A stretch of DNA of 64,000 nt, from the NCBI GenBank assembly GCA_022013695.1, contig JAKLPS010000020.1, positions 173,407-237,406 on the forward strand, read 5' to 3'. Of the stretch, positions 16,848-27,873 are shown piece after piece. Below the pieces are notes generated by a model. That model saw only the letters and a list, made by a program, of their open reading frames with translations, was not told where the DNA came from and searched no databases. The stretch is from Weeksellaceae bacterium. GTDB lineage: Bacteria; Bacteroidota; Bacteroidia; Flavobacteriales; Weeksellaceae. Every line of letters begins with the position of its first letter. The first letter of the stretch is position 1. The position numbers were made by a program, and so were the translations under genes.

Positions 16848-17675
16848 TTAATTTTTGAGAAAATTAAGCAAAATCTTGTTTAGTTCCTCAGCGTGCGTCA
16901 CATTCAGTCCGTGAGGACCCCCTTCGACCACGAAAAATTGGTTTTTGGCAATTCCTTTGGCAGCCTGCTCTCCGGCAGTGGCTATAGGAACGACTTTATC
17001 TGCATCTCCGTGAACGATCAACGTAGGAACGGTCACATTTTTTAGCTCCGGACGGAAGTCCGTGTTTGCCCAGCTTTCAGCACACTTTATAGTGGCAATC
17101 GGCGACGATTGAGAGGAGACGCTCCAGTCATAGTTCAGTTGTGCCTGGCTTACCGTTTGTGAAAGCAATCCATAGCCATAGAAATTTTTGTGAAAACCTT
17201 CCAAGAAAGTGACGCGATCCTTTTTCAAATTGTCTAAAATGTCGTTCAAAGCACTTTCTGGAACGCCGTCTGGGTTGTCTTCTTTTTGTTTGACGAGCGG
17301 AATGATCGAAGAGATCAGAGCCACCTTGTCCACATTGTCGGAGCCATTATTGGTAAGATAGCGAACGACCTCTCCGCCACCCATCGAGAATCCGACCAAG
17401 ACCACATTTTGAAGATCCAAATGAGAAATCACTTCCTCCAGATCCGCGGTCAATCCATTATAATCATAAGCATCCAAGCTGGGCTGAGATTTCCCAAATC
17501 CCCTTCTGTCATAAGTGATCACTCGGTAACCAGCTTCTAAAAGAGGTCGCACCTGAGGTTCCCAAGATTTGCTGCTGAGCGGCCAGCCGTGAATTAAAAT
17601 GACAGGTTGTCCTTGTCCGAAATCTTCGTAATAGATACTGTAATTGGTATCAATTTCTTTGGTAATGAAAGGCAT
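16848..17675 (-). CDS. Alpha/beta hydrolase, cofactor-free haloperoxidase/esterase type
   Basis: A 275-residue single-domain serine hydrolase. The oxyanion motif is HGWPLSS, the nucleophile is Ser97 in GFSMGGGE, an acid Asp lies in HGDADKVVPI, and His is in GGPHGLN. GFSMGG plus YDRRGFGKS is typical of the bromoperoxidase/arylesterase group, often annotated non-heme chloroperoxidase. The natural substrate is unknown. There is no signal peptide, so it is cytoplasmic. It is convergent with the pseudouridine synthase gene and 103 bases upstream, on the same strand, of a terminator belonging to another gene. Confidence 0.9.
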   Translation of the reverse strand: MPFITKEIDTNYSIYYEDFGQGQPVILIHGWPLSSKSWEPQVRPLLEAGYRVITYDRRGFGKSQPSLDAYDYNGLTADLEEVISHLDLQNVVLVGFSMGGGEVVRYLTNNGSDNVDKVALISSIIPLVKQKEDNPDGVPESALNDILDNLKKDRVTFLEGFHKNFYGYGLLSQTVSQAQLNYDWSVSSQSSPIATIKCAESWANTDFRPELKNVTVPTLIVHGDADKVVPIATAGEQAAKGIAKNQFFVVEGGPHGLNVTHAEELNKILLNFLKN

Positions 17676-17732
17676 AATGTTAAATTTTTGATATTAATAT
17701 TTGATAGTCTTTAACCAAACATCAGACCACAA

Positions 17733-17763
17733 AAAAAGACTTTCGGAGGCAAAAAGTCTTTTT
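17733..17763 (-). terminator. Terminator of the plug-domain secreted protein gene
   Basis: The 11-bp perfect stem AAAAAGACTTT / AAAGTCTTTTT has a short loop. On the minus strand it ends in a T-run. It lies 16 bases past the stop codon. Confidence 0.8.
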
Positions 17764-17778
17764 AATAATTTTTAACAT

Positions 17779-20178
17779 TTACTTTACGATCTCATTATAA
17801 TAAAGCAACTTATCATTTTTATCAAAACTGATGATCAGGATTTCGCGGTTCCTTGCGTCGTCATTGTTAAAGAACTTGGCGCGCGGTGCCAAGCCACCAT
17901 CTTCGGAAAGAGAGGGATTCCAGTACAAAGTTTCGCGGGTATCTTTCGTTATTTTTTTGTAGGCATCGCCGGTAATATCGGGCAATTCAAATTCCACAGA
18001 TCTGTCGTAGCCTTTCAGAACCAGCTTGTTCACCGTTTCCGTCTTTTTGTCTTCCTCTGCGATCATATTACCTTTTTTTGTGTAGATCGCGACTGCGTTG
18101 GAAACCAAGCCCCCATCTTTCAGGATTTTTACCATTGCAATAGAACTGATGGGCAAAGAGCTGATCATGCTGGCATCAGTCGGCATCTCATCCAGATACA
18201 AACTCGCTTGCGAACCCCGAATGCTTGGGATATAATTTCCAGAACTGTCGATTGTAAAAGTGAGTCCAGCTGCGCGGCCTTGCAGCCATTGCAAGATGTT
18301 CAGAGAGCTTTGGGCATCCTTGTTTTCATTGACGAAATCAAAAATAGTAGCATTCATACTGCTAAATCTTCCGCTTGACAGTGCCCGATCCAGCTCGGCT
18401 TTTTTATCTACTTTTTTGGCCGTCACTTTTACCTCTTCGATCAGGGTGGCCTTGTTGAAATCATCGATGCCTAAATTATTTTGCCAGTTCTGAAGCGCTT
18501 TTGCAATGGACGGATCTTGTGGCGCGTTTTTGTCGTTTACCAATCGATAATTGGTTGGCGGCAAGGGACTTTTATAAGGAATATTGGTCACCATTGGCTG
18601 AAAAATGAGGTTGAGATGATCTGAGTCACTCGTCTGGTTTTTGTCTTTGTTAAGGTAATACGATACGGTCAGGGGCTCGTCGAAATAGATGTTATCCAAA
18701 TAGATAAAACCATTATCATCCGTAACCGCAGGAATAAAATTCTTTTCCGAATGTTCTGTTTTAAGCAGCAGATTGACACTTTTATTGGGTAAAAAATGGC
18801 CGTTGTTGGTCACTTTTCCTTGAAATGAAAGATTCTTCTGAGGTCTGTATTTTATTTCGGGACTGTTGCTCTCCAGCAAAGCTTCCCAATCAAAACGTTT
18901 CCACTTTTCGGAAATTAATAAGTCGTCCAGAGCTTCTGGATTTGCAGATTTTTCAAAATATTGAGCCGGATCAAATATAGGACTTGTAAAATCTCCTGTC
19001 AGCCATTTGGCGCTGAGCAAAGTGTTTTCATTCTTTGGTTCTGATGGATTCTTTTCTTTTACCAAAACCGTATAGCTTGTATGATCATCGTCAGGCTCGA
19101 TGTCGAAACTGTTGAAAGCGCGCGGCTCATTATTCATAGAAAATGCCAAAGTGGGTAGATCCAGATTCAGATTTTTTGGATTGACGAAATAGAGGCGTTG
19201 TGCGGCCACATTTTGTTGGTCGTCGAAAATTGTAATGTTCAAAACTGCAGTTTCATCATTGCTTACTTTATTTGGGATATTACTTGAGGCTTCGCTTGCG
19301 GTAGTTTTAATATTGGCTCTGTAAACCAACTGGTTATTAATTGTTCCGATTATAGAGTAGGCTTGTAAGCCTTGCGCCAGATTGACTCCTTTTATTTTAT
19401 AATTAATGCCTTTGGCGTCGCCCGTTAGCTGCAGATTAATTCCAGAACGGGAAACTGGCGGTAGCGTGATGGTTTGTTTGGTACCTTTATTATCGTCGAT
19501 GATGGCTTTGTAAGTTTTCCCAAATTTGGGAGTCATCGTCAACGCGCTTACGTTTTCATCCAGATTTTTAAACGTGGTCAATTTCTCATTCGGTTTCTCC
19601 GCATCGATCACGTAGCCATTCCAGCTTGCAGGTGGAATACCCTGAGAATATAACCTCACCGCTACTTTGGTTGGGATTCCGTCCACAAAAGTTCCGCTTT
19701 CGGGGAAGGCGTTGGCGGTCCACTTTGTATTGTTGTCGAGGATTAATTTCTGTTCAGAGTTGGGATTATAAATCGGAATCTGTTTCATAAAATTAAATTC
19801 CTCTGGGAAGTTTGCCATCCAGGTTGTATAAGCCCGTACGAAGTAGATATCTTCCTTCAGAAAATTATTGAGCGTAAATGTTCCGTCGCCCTCGCCATTG
19901 GTGAGAAAAACGGTCTTCTTGTCTACCAGATTTTTGCTGTGGTCATAGAGTTCCACAAAAAGTGTAGTAGAAATCGTGGATCGCCCATAACCGTTGAACA
20001 CGAAAGATTTGAAAAAAATATGGTCTCCAACGATGTATTTGTCTTTATCCAAAAGCAAAAACACCTTTTCTTGCGTATAATGTTGCTCCAGATTTTCGAT
20101 GGCTTTATCTATTCTGTCTTGCGCATGGAGCTGAGACATCCCAACAACGTAAAGAAAAAAAATGAAGATTTTTTTCGT
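17779..20178 (-). CDS. Large secreted protein with MG2-like and TonB-plug-like domains; probable ACG start
   Basis: From ATG 20139 the product would be 786 residues and would begin mid-signal (MSQLHAQD). Extending 13 codons gives an ideal signal peptide KKIFIFFLYVVGMSQLHAQ, preceded at 20176-20178 by ACG where ATG is expected; no ATG, GTG or TTG lies in between. The N-terminal part (KVFLLLDKDKYIVGDHIFFKSF) resembles macroglobulin-type MG2 domains of Bacteroidota surface proteins. A carboxypeptidase-regulatory-like beta domain follows (FQGKVTNNGHFLPNKSVNLLL), and about residues 600-690 resemble a TonB-receptor plug (LNILQWLQGRAAGL, IRGSQASLYLDEM). No barrel follows. Role unknown. Confidence 0.85.
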   Translation of the reverse strand, partial: TKKIFIFFLYVVGMSQLHAQDRIDKAIENLEQHYTQEKVFLLLDKDKYIVGDHIFFKSFVFNGYGRSTISTTLFVELYDHSKNLVDKKTVFLTNGEGDGTFTLNNFLKEDIYFVRAYTTWMANFPEEFNFMKQIPIYNPNSEQKLILDNNTKWTANAFPESGTFVDGIPTKVAVRLYSQGIPPASWNGYVIDAEKPNEKLTTFKNLDENVSALTMTPKFGKTYKAIIDDNKGTKQTITLPPVSRSGINLQLTGDAKGINYKIKGVNLAQGLQAYSIIGTINNQLVYRANIKTTASEASSNIPNKVSNDETAVLNITIFDDQQNVAAQRLYFVNPKNLNLDLPTLAFSMNNEPRAFNSFDIEPDDDHTSYTVLVKEKNPSEPKNENTLLSAKWLTGDFTSPIFDPAQYFEKSANPEALDDLLISEKWKRFDWEALLESNSPEIKYRPQKNLSFQGKVTNNGHFLPNKSVNLLLKTEHSEKNFIPAVTDDNGFIYLDNIYFDEPLTVSYYLNKDKNQTSDSDHLNLIFQPMVTNIPYKSPLPPTNYRLVNDKNAPQDPSIAKALQNWQNNLGIDDFNKATLIEEVKVTAKKVDKKAELDRALSSGRFSSMNATIFDFVNENKDAQSSLNILQWLQGRAAGLTFTIDSSGNYIPSIRGSQASLYLDEMPTDASMISSLPISSIAMVKILKDGGLVSNAVAIYTKKGNMIAEEDKKTETVNKLVLKGYDRSVEFELPDITGDAYKKITKDTRETLYWNPSLSEDGGLAPRAKFFNNDDARNREILIISFDKNDKLLYYNEIVK

Positions 20179-20213
20179 ATCAAAAAGCTTATAAAATTTT
20201 ATATTAAATAGTT

Positions 20214-20463
20214 AATCTGTGATTTGCGCTTAGTTTGCTACTCCGGCGGAAAGCTAAAAAACGTTTCCCTAAAGTCAATCGAATTAATATTTTTTGGAAA
20301 GGCTAAATTAGCGCTAATAATATTGAATCTGGTTAGTCACTAAAACCGCAGCCCGGCTTGTTTGCAAATCCTTTTGGTACTAAAAAATTCCCGACTTCTA
20401 AGCATCAGGTTGGTTTTGGGAAAGCAAGACGGATTAAGCTGTTCAAAAATATAATTAAAAGAC
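20214..20463. other. Intergenic stretch with no recognisable gene
   Basis: About 250 bases lie between the upstream end of the secreted-protein frame and the icd terminator. I see no open frame with coding character, no RNA gene and no strong hairpin. It should hold the promoter of the secreted protein gene, but no clear TAnnTTTG box stands out. Confidence 0.5.
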
Positions 20464-20491
20464 AAAACCCTCAACATTTGTCAAGGGTTTT
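20464..20491 (-). terminator. Terminator of icd
   Basis: Stem AAAACCCT / AGGGTTTT with a partly paired loop. On the minus strand it is followed by GTCTTTTAATT. It lies 20 bases past the icd stop. Confidence 0.75.
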
Positions 20492-20510
20492 ATAGAATAT
20501 TTAACACCGT

Positions 20511-22733
<2,223 letters not shown>

Positions 22734-22761
22734 TTATTTGATTTTGTTTCGTTTCGGATCA

Positions 22762-22777
22762 CAAAAATACGTATTTT
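22762..22777 (-). promoter_or_regulatory. icd promoter -7 box with overlapping 14-bp palindrome
   Basis: The minus-strand TATTTTTG (22769-22762) fits TAnnTTTG 32 bases before the icd ATG. The perfect palindrome AAAATACGTATTTT (22764-22777) overlaps it and could be an operator. Confidence 0.45.
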
Positions 22778-22902
22778 ATACTGATTTTCTAATACTGCAG
22801 CTATGATTTTTGTTCAGATGCTCGCAAAATTTTATGAACCATTATAAAAGTTAAATTTTATTAAACTGGACTTCTTTTTGGTTGAATTTAGAAATCAACC
22901 CT

Positions 22903-22910
22903 TAACTTTG
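22903..22910 (+). promoter_or_regulatory. -7 box (TAACTTTG) of tpx
   Basis: Exact TAnnTTTG match. A GTTG 18 bases upstream (22881-22884) may serve as the -33 element. The start codon is 21 bases downstream. Confidence 0.55.
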
Positions 22911-22931
22911 AGGAAATAAATCATACAAACA

Positions 22932-23429
22932 ATGTCACAAATTACATTTAAGGGAAATCCCATCCATACGGTTGGCCAATTACCAGAAATCGGAGCGACC
23001 GCTCAGGAATTCACGCTGGTTGGCGCCGATCTTTCAGAAAAGCATTTAGCTGATTATGCGGGTAAAAAGGTGCTTCTAAATATCTTTCCCAGCATCGATA
23101 CGGGGGTTTGCGCGGCGTCGGCAAGAGAATTCAACAAGGAAGCTAGCTCTTTAGAAAATACAGTTGTAATCAATGTTTCCAGAGATCTCCCATTTGCATT
23201 GAACAGATTTTGTGCCGCTGAAGGCTTGGATAATGTTGAGGTGCTTTCGGATTTCAGAGGAAATTTTGGCGAAGATTTTGGCGTGACGCTTGCGGATTCT
23301 CCATTTAAAGGTTTGCTTAGCAGAGCCGTCATTGTTTTGGATGAAACCGGGAAAGTGATCTACACAGAACAAGTTCCGGAAATAGGGCAAGAGCCTAATT
23401 ATGCCGAAGCTGTCAAAGCTTTGAGGTAA
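22932..23429 (+). CDS. tpx: Thiol peroxidase (Tpx)
   Basis: A 165-residue atypical 2-Cys peroxiredoxin that reduces lipid and hydrogen peroxides using thioredoxin. The peroxidatic Cys60 is in FPSIDTGVCAASAREFN and the resolving Cys94 is in RFCAAEGLDNV, both at family positions. There is no signal peptide, so it is cytoplasmic here. It is a single-gene unit between its promoter box and a strong terminator. Confidence 0.96.
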   Translation: MSQITFKGNPIHTVGQLPEIGATAQEFTLVGADLSEKHLADYAGKKVLLNIFPSIDTGVCAASAREFNKEASSLENTVVINVSRDLPFALNRFCAAEGLDNVEVLSDFRGNFGEDFGVTLADSPFKGLLSRAVIVLDETGKVIYTEQVPEIGQEPNYAEAVKALR

Positions 23430-23453
23430 AAAAAGGTTTAAGGTGTTAAAATA

Positions 23454-23487
23454 AAATCAGCAATATTCGATTATTGCTGATTTTTTT
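23454..23487. terminator. Terminator between tpx and tatC
   Basis: The perfect 12-bp stem AAATCAGCAATA / TATTGCTGATTT with a 6-base loop is followed by seven T on the plus strand. Minus-strand reading also ends T-rich, so it can serve both convergent genes. Confidence 0.88.
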
Positions 23488-23506
23488 GTTTAATTATTTT
23501 TTAGAC

Positions 23507-24334
23507 TTAGGGTTTCGTCAGATCTTTATTCAAGTTTTCCCGCTGCATTTTTTTGTAAATGAGCGTGGACATAATTACACTGATCTCATACAGCAAAACC
23601 AATGGAAGTGCAGCAGCCATCATACTTAGAACGTCGGCCGGCGTGATGATGGCCGCCACTACCATGATCAAGACAATCGCGTGACGTCTGTAAGTTTGTA
23701 AGAATTTTGGTGTTAAAATTCCGATTGATGTTAAGATGTAAACCGCTATTGGAAAGAGGAATACAACGCCCATTCCCATCGTCACTTGCAGAAACAAAGT
23801 GGTATAATCTGACAAATCGAAAAGCTGAACAATGTTATCAGACACCTTGAAAAGCAATCCAAAATTGATAGCAAAAGGCAGAATCAAAAAATAACCTGTC
23901 AAAACGCCTAGCATAAAAAGAATCCACACGGAATTGATATAGAAAATAGAATTTTTTCTTTCTGCAGGCATCAATGCAGGACTGATGAACCTCCAAATCT
24001 CCCAAACAATGTAGGGAAAAGCCAAGACAACGCCTGAGAAAATGGAAACTGCCATCATCACATTGAACTGCTGGAACAATTGTTTCTGCTGCACACTGAA
24101 TTTGGGTGGCAAGATGAAACTATCGTTCCCGGTAAGCTCTCTGGAAAAGTGATTCACTATACGGAAGGTCAGAAAATCGTTTCGGGTGGGACCGAAAAAA
24201 ATATGATCCATCACCCAATTGATATTAAATCCTACAACGATGGCCAGAATAACAATCGCTAAAATGGCCCGTACCAAGTGGGATCTCAGCTCGCCAATAT
24301 GACCAAGAAAGGACATTTCTTTTTGTTCACTCAT
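23507..24334 (-). CDS. tatC: Sec-independent protein translocase TatC
   Basis: A 275-residue inner-membrane protein with six predicted helices. It has the N-terminal MSFLGHIGELRSHLVRA motif that reads twin-arginine signal peptides and the FPYIVWEIWRFISPAL loop with its conserved acidic residue. An enlarged first periplasmic loop (about residues 35-85) is usual in Bacteroidota. tatA/B are not adjacent. It follows kdsD on the same strand after 97 bases. Confidence 0.95.
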   Translation of the reverse strand: MSEQKEMSFLGHIGELRSHLVRAILAIVILAIVVGFNINWVMDHIFFGPTRNDFLTFRIVNHFSRELTGNDSFILPPKFSVQQKQLFQQFNVMMAVSIFSGVVLAFPYIVWEIWRFISPALMPAERKNSIFYINSVWILFMLGVLTGYFLILPFAINFGLLFKVSDNIVQLFDLSDYTTLFLQVTMGMGVVFLFPIAVYILTSIGILTPKFLQTYRRHAIVLIMVVAAIITPADVLSMMAAALPLVLLYEISVIMSTLIYKKMQRENLNKDLTKP

Positions 24335-24431
24335 TTTTATTTATAAATGATAAATTATAATCGTTTTATGTTTTTTAGCATGCTTAATAAATTGTATGAC
24401 TGAGAAAGTCCTAAAATATGGCATTTCAAAC

Positions 24432-25391
24432 TCAATTAATACCTTCATCCAGCAATTTATGAATATCGATGATGCCATAATATTTTTCATTATCGGTTAC
24501 CACCAATTGTCCGATATTGAACTGCTTCAGGATCTGCATGGCTTCCTTGGCGAGTTTGTTTTTATCGATGGTTTTGGGATTTTTGCTGATGATGTCAGCC
24601 GCTTTCACCTTTGAAATATCTTCTTGATTCAGTAGCATTCTTCGGATGTCGCCATCCGTAATGACACCGACGATTTTTTCACTTTCCACAACCACTGTGA
24701 TGCCGTGCTGGGATCCGCTGACGGAAATAATAACCTCTCGGACGGAAGCGTCAAGATGGACTTCTGGCCTGTTAGTAGAAACAAATTGTTCCACTTTGGC
24801 GGTAAGATTCTTGCCGAGACTGCCACCAGGATGAAACTTGGCAAAATCTATTTCTTTAAAATCTTTAAGTTCCATTAGGCAGACTGCCAACGCATCGCCC
24901 AAAGCCATCTGAACCGTCGTAGAGCTTGTCGGAGCCAGCTTATTGGGGCACGCTTCTTTATCAACGTGTGTGTTTAGAACGATGTCGGCCGCTTTCGCCA
25001 ACTTGCTTTCCACATTACCAGTCATCGCAATCAGGGCAGAAGAATAGTCTTTGAGAAAAGGAAGCAGATTCACAATCTCCGGGGAATTTCCCGAATAAGA
25101 AATACACAAAACGACATCTTGCTTTTGGATCACGCCAAGATCGCCGTGGATGGCCTCGGCAGCGTGAAGAAACTGAGAAGGCGTTCCGGTAGAATTGAGC
25201 GTTGCAACGATTTTGTTGGCCACGTGTGCCGATTTTCCAATGCCTACAACAATTAATTTTCCTTTAACTTCATTGATCGCAAAGACTGATTTTATAAAAC
25301 TATCGTTCAGACGGTTTCGCAGGCCTTTCAATTCGTTTATTTCGATATCCAGCGCCTGATGCGCCGTCCGCAGAATGTCTTTTGGATCCAA
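24432..25391 (-). CDS. kdsD: Arabinose-5-phosphate isomerase (KpsF/GutQ family)
   Basis: Converts ribulose 5-phosphate to arabinose 5-phosphate for Kdo and LPS core synthesis. It has an N-terminal SIS domain (IVVGIGKSAHVANKIVATLNSTGTPSQFLHA, CISYSGNSPEIVNLL, CPNKLAPTSSTTVQMALGD) and two C-terminal CBS domains (from about residue 205). Length is 319 residues, standard. It is divergent from recQ and upstream of tatC. Alternative start codons were not needed. Confidence 0.94.
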   Translation of the reverse strand: MDPKDILRTAHQALDIEINELKGLRNRLNDSFIKSVFAINEVKGKLIVVGIGKSAHVANKIVATLNSTGTPSQFLHAAEAIHGDLGVIQKQDVVLCISYSGNSPEIVNLLPFLKDYSSALIAMTGNVESKLAKAADIVLNTHVDKEACPNKLAPTSSTTVQMALGDALAVCLMELKDFKEIDFAKFHPGGSLGKNLTAKVEQFVSTNRPEVHLDASVREVIISVSGSQHGITVVVESEKIVGVITDGDIRRMLLNQEDISKVKAADIISKNPKTIDKNKLAKEAMQILKQFNIGQLVVTDNEKYYGIIDIHKLLDEGIN

Positions 25392-25427
25392 AATCGTTTA
25401 ATTTTTTATTATTTTTTTTAATAATAT

Positions 25428-25435
25428 TAATTTTG
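25428..25435 (+). promoter_or_regulatory. -7 box (TAATTTTG) upstream of recQ
   Basis: Exact TAnnTTTG match. Transcription from here would start near 25441 and give a leader of about 130 bases containing a terminator-like hairpin. Confidence 0.5.
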
Positions 25436-25464
25436 TATCTTCACTTCAATAAGCTGAAATCAAG

Positions 25465-25490
25465 AATGAAGTTTTGCGCTTCATTTTTTT
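25465..25490 (+). terminator. Terminator-like hairpin in the recQ leader
   Basis: The 7-bp perfect stem AATGAAG / CTTCATT with a 7-base loop is followed by a T-run. No plus-strand gene lies upstream, since kdsD is divergent. It therefore sits inside the expected recQ leader and could attenuate transcription or end a short RNA. Confidence 0.55.
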
Positions 25491-25569
25491 CTAAAAAAAG
25501 TTAAGAAATTAGCATCGACAATTTGTATAACCTTCAACACCATGCAAATTTAGCAAACAATATGAAAGG

Positions 25570-27780
25570 ATGAACACAAAAGACATCAACTTATCCGCAG
25601 AACTTAAAAAATATTTTGGATTTTCTAAGTTTAAAGGTCAGCAAGAGCAAATTATTACGGAACTTTTGAATGGCAAAGATATCTTTGTGCTCATGCCAAC
25701 TGGCGGTGGAAAATCACTGTGCTACCAACTGCCCGCTCTGATTTCCGAGGGAACGGCCATCGTGGTTTCGCCGTTGATTGCACTGATGAAAAATCAAGTA
25801 GATGCGGTGAATGGACTCTCATCTGATGAAGGCGTGGCGCACGTTCTGAATTCTTCCCTCAATAAAACCCAGACCAAACAAGTGATGGAAGACATCACCG
25901 CGGGTAAAACCAAATTGCTGTACGTGGCGCCAGAATCGCTTATCAAGGAAGAATATGTAGAGTTCCTGAAAGAGGTCAAGATTTCTTTCGTAGCAATCGA
26001 TGAAGCCCACTGCATCTCCGAATGGGGACACGATTTCCGCCCAGAATATCGCAATCTGAAAGGTATAATTGATAAAATAGCAGACGTTCCTGTCATCGCG
26101 CTGACTGCCACTGCAACGCCAAAGGTTCAGGATGATATTCAGAAAACTTTGGGGATGAATAATGCCTTGGTTTACAAAGAAAGTTTCAACAGAGCCAACT
26201 TGTTTTACGAGATTCGTCCCAAGGTGAATGTGGACAAAGAAATCGTTAGATTTATACACCAGCACAAGGGAAAATCTGGAATCGTCTACTGTCTTAGCAG
26301 AAGAAAAGTAGAGGAATTTTCGCAGCTTTTGCAGGTCAACGGTATCAATGCTTTGCCCTACCACGCAGGTTTGGATCAGAAAACCAGAGTGTTGCATCAG
26401 GATAAATTTTTGATGGAAGAGGCAGACGTCATCGTCGCCACGATTGCTTTCGGAATGGGAATCGATAAACCCGACGTGCGATTCGTCATTCATTATGATA
26501 TTCCAAAATCTCTGGAAAGTTATTATCAGGAAACGGGTCGCGCGGGACGAGATGGAGGCGAAGGTTATTGCTTGGCATTTTACGACCCAAAAGATATCGA
26601 GAAACTGGAGAAATTCTTGGCGCAGAAACCGGTTTCCGAAAGAGAAATAGGCCTTCAGTTGCTAAATGAAGTGGTTGGTTACGCAGAAACCTCGATGAGC
26701 AGAAGGCAATATCTGCTTTATTATTTCGGAGAAATATTTGATCCGGTACAAGGTGACGGCGCTTTGATGTGTGACAATTCTCAAAATCCTCCCACTTTGA
26801 AAGACGCTACCGAAGACCTGAAGAAAGTGCTGACAATGATCAAAGTGTTGGGTGAAAAATTCAAAACAAAAGATCTGATTTCATTAATTACAGGAAAAGA
26901 ATCTGCGGTTACCAAATCTTATAAACTGGAACAGACAGAATATTTTGGTTTAGGAAAATCGGAAAGTGATAATTATTGGAAATCCATCATCAGACAGGCC
27001 ACAGTTCAGGATTATCTCAAAAAAGATATAGAAACTTACGGCGTGCTCAAAATTTCTGAAAAAGGGCATGAAGTGATCAATGGAACATCCAAACATACGT
27101 TCCAGATTGCAGAAGATAGAGAATATGACCTCGCACAATCCAAAGTAAAAGCTGATCATGAGCAGGTCCAAATCCAAGCAGGCGGCGGACTAGATGAGGT
27201 CTTATTTGCACAGCTGAAAGACCTCCAAAAGACTGTTGCCAAAAAGCACGGAATCCCACCTTACACGGTTTTTATGGATCCAAGTCTGGAAGATATGACG
27301 ATTCAGTATCCTGTTTCTGTCGAAGAAATGGCAAAAATCTACGGTGTTGGAGAAGGAAAAGCGAGAAAGTATGGAAAGGATTTCGCCGAATTTATCAAAA
27401 AATATGTCGAAGAAAACAATATAGAAAGAACGCAAGATACTGTAATAAAGCAAGTTGCGAACAAATCCAGCCACAAAGTTTTCATCATTCAGAATACAGA
27501 TAAGAAAATTGATCTGGAAGATATTGCAAAAGCGAAAAACATATCGATAACAGATCTTCTTTCTGAAATGGAAAGCATCATCTATCAAGGGACAAAACTG
27601 AATATTGATTATTATGTTAATGAAAATTTTGATGAAGATATCGTAGAAGAATTTATGGATTTTATGAAAAACTCCGAAAGCGACAGTATGAAAACGCTTC
27701 TCGCAGAATACGGCGATGATCTTACGGATGAAGAAGTAAGAATCCTAAGGATCAAATTCATTAGTGATATTGCCAATTAA
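25570..27780 (+). CDS. recQ: ATP-dependent DNA helicase RecQ
   Basis: A 3'-to-5' DNA helicase in recombination and repair. Walker A is [11 protein letters not shown] (43-53), the box is [27 protein letters not shown] is motif VI, followed by an RQC zinc/winged-helix region (about 360-510) and an HRDC domain (about 535-610). The remaining 120 residues are an extra C-terminal helical region seen in Bacteroidota RecQ. In the zinc region I see only one Cys ([10 protein letters not shown]) where four are usual, so zinc binding may be degenerate. It is monocistronic, with a hairpin in the leader. Confidence 0.95.
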   Translation: MNTKDINLSAELKKYFGFSKFKGQQEQIITELLNGKDIFVLMPTGGGKSLCYQLPALISEGTAIVVSPLIALMKNQVDAVNGLSSDEGVAHVLNSSLNKTQTKQVMEDITAGKTKLLYVAPESLIKEEYVEFLKEVKISFVAIDEAHCISEWGHDFRPEYRNLKGIIDKIADVPVIALTATATPKVQDDIQKTLGMNNALVYKESFNRANLFYEIRPKVNVDKEIVRFIHQHKGKSGIVYCLSRRKVEEFSQLLQVNGINALPYHAGLDQKTRVLHQDKFLMEEADVIVATIAFGMGIDKPDVRFVIHYDIPKSLESYYQETGRAGRDGGEGYCLAFYDPKDIEKLEKFLAQKPVSEREIGLQLLNEVVGYAETSMSRRQYLLYYFGEIFDPVQGDGALMCDNSQNPPTLKDATEDLKKVLTMIKVLGEKFKTKDLISLITGKESAVTKSYKLEQTEYFGLGKSESDNYWKSIIRQATVQDYLKKDIETYGVLKISEKGHEVINGTSKHTFQIAEDREYDLAQSKVKADHEQVQIQAGGGLDEVLFAQLKDLQKTVAKKHGIPPYTVFMDPSLEDMTIQYPVSVEEMAKIYGVGEGKARKYGKDFAEFIKKYVEENNIERTQDTVIKQVANKSSHKVFIIQNTDKKIDLEDIAKAKNISITDLLSEMESIIYQGTKLNIDYYVNENFDEDIVEEFMDFMKNSESDSMKTLLAEYGDDLTDEEVRILRIKFISDIAN

Positions 27781-27797
27781 TCTTACATAATAGAAAT

Positions 27798-27805
27798 TAT
27801 CTTTG
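27798..27805 (+). promoter_or_regulatory. -7 box (TATCTTTG) of the glycosyltransferase gene
   Basis: Exact TAnnTTTG match 68 bases before the start codon. Confidence 0.5.
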
Positions 27806-27873
27806 CTGAAAAAATCCATTTTCTTGATCCCATTTTGAAAAATCAATAGAAACATGGCCGGGAACTATCATAA

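Noticed and set aside
25819..26493. A 224-codon minus-strand open frame inside recQ
   Set aside because: It is antisense to the helicase motifs; no family pattern.
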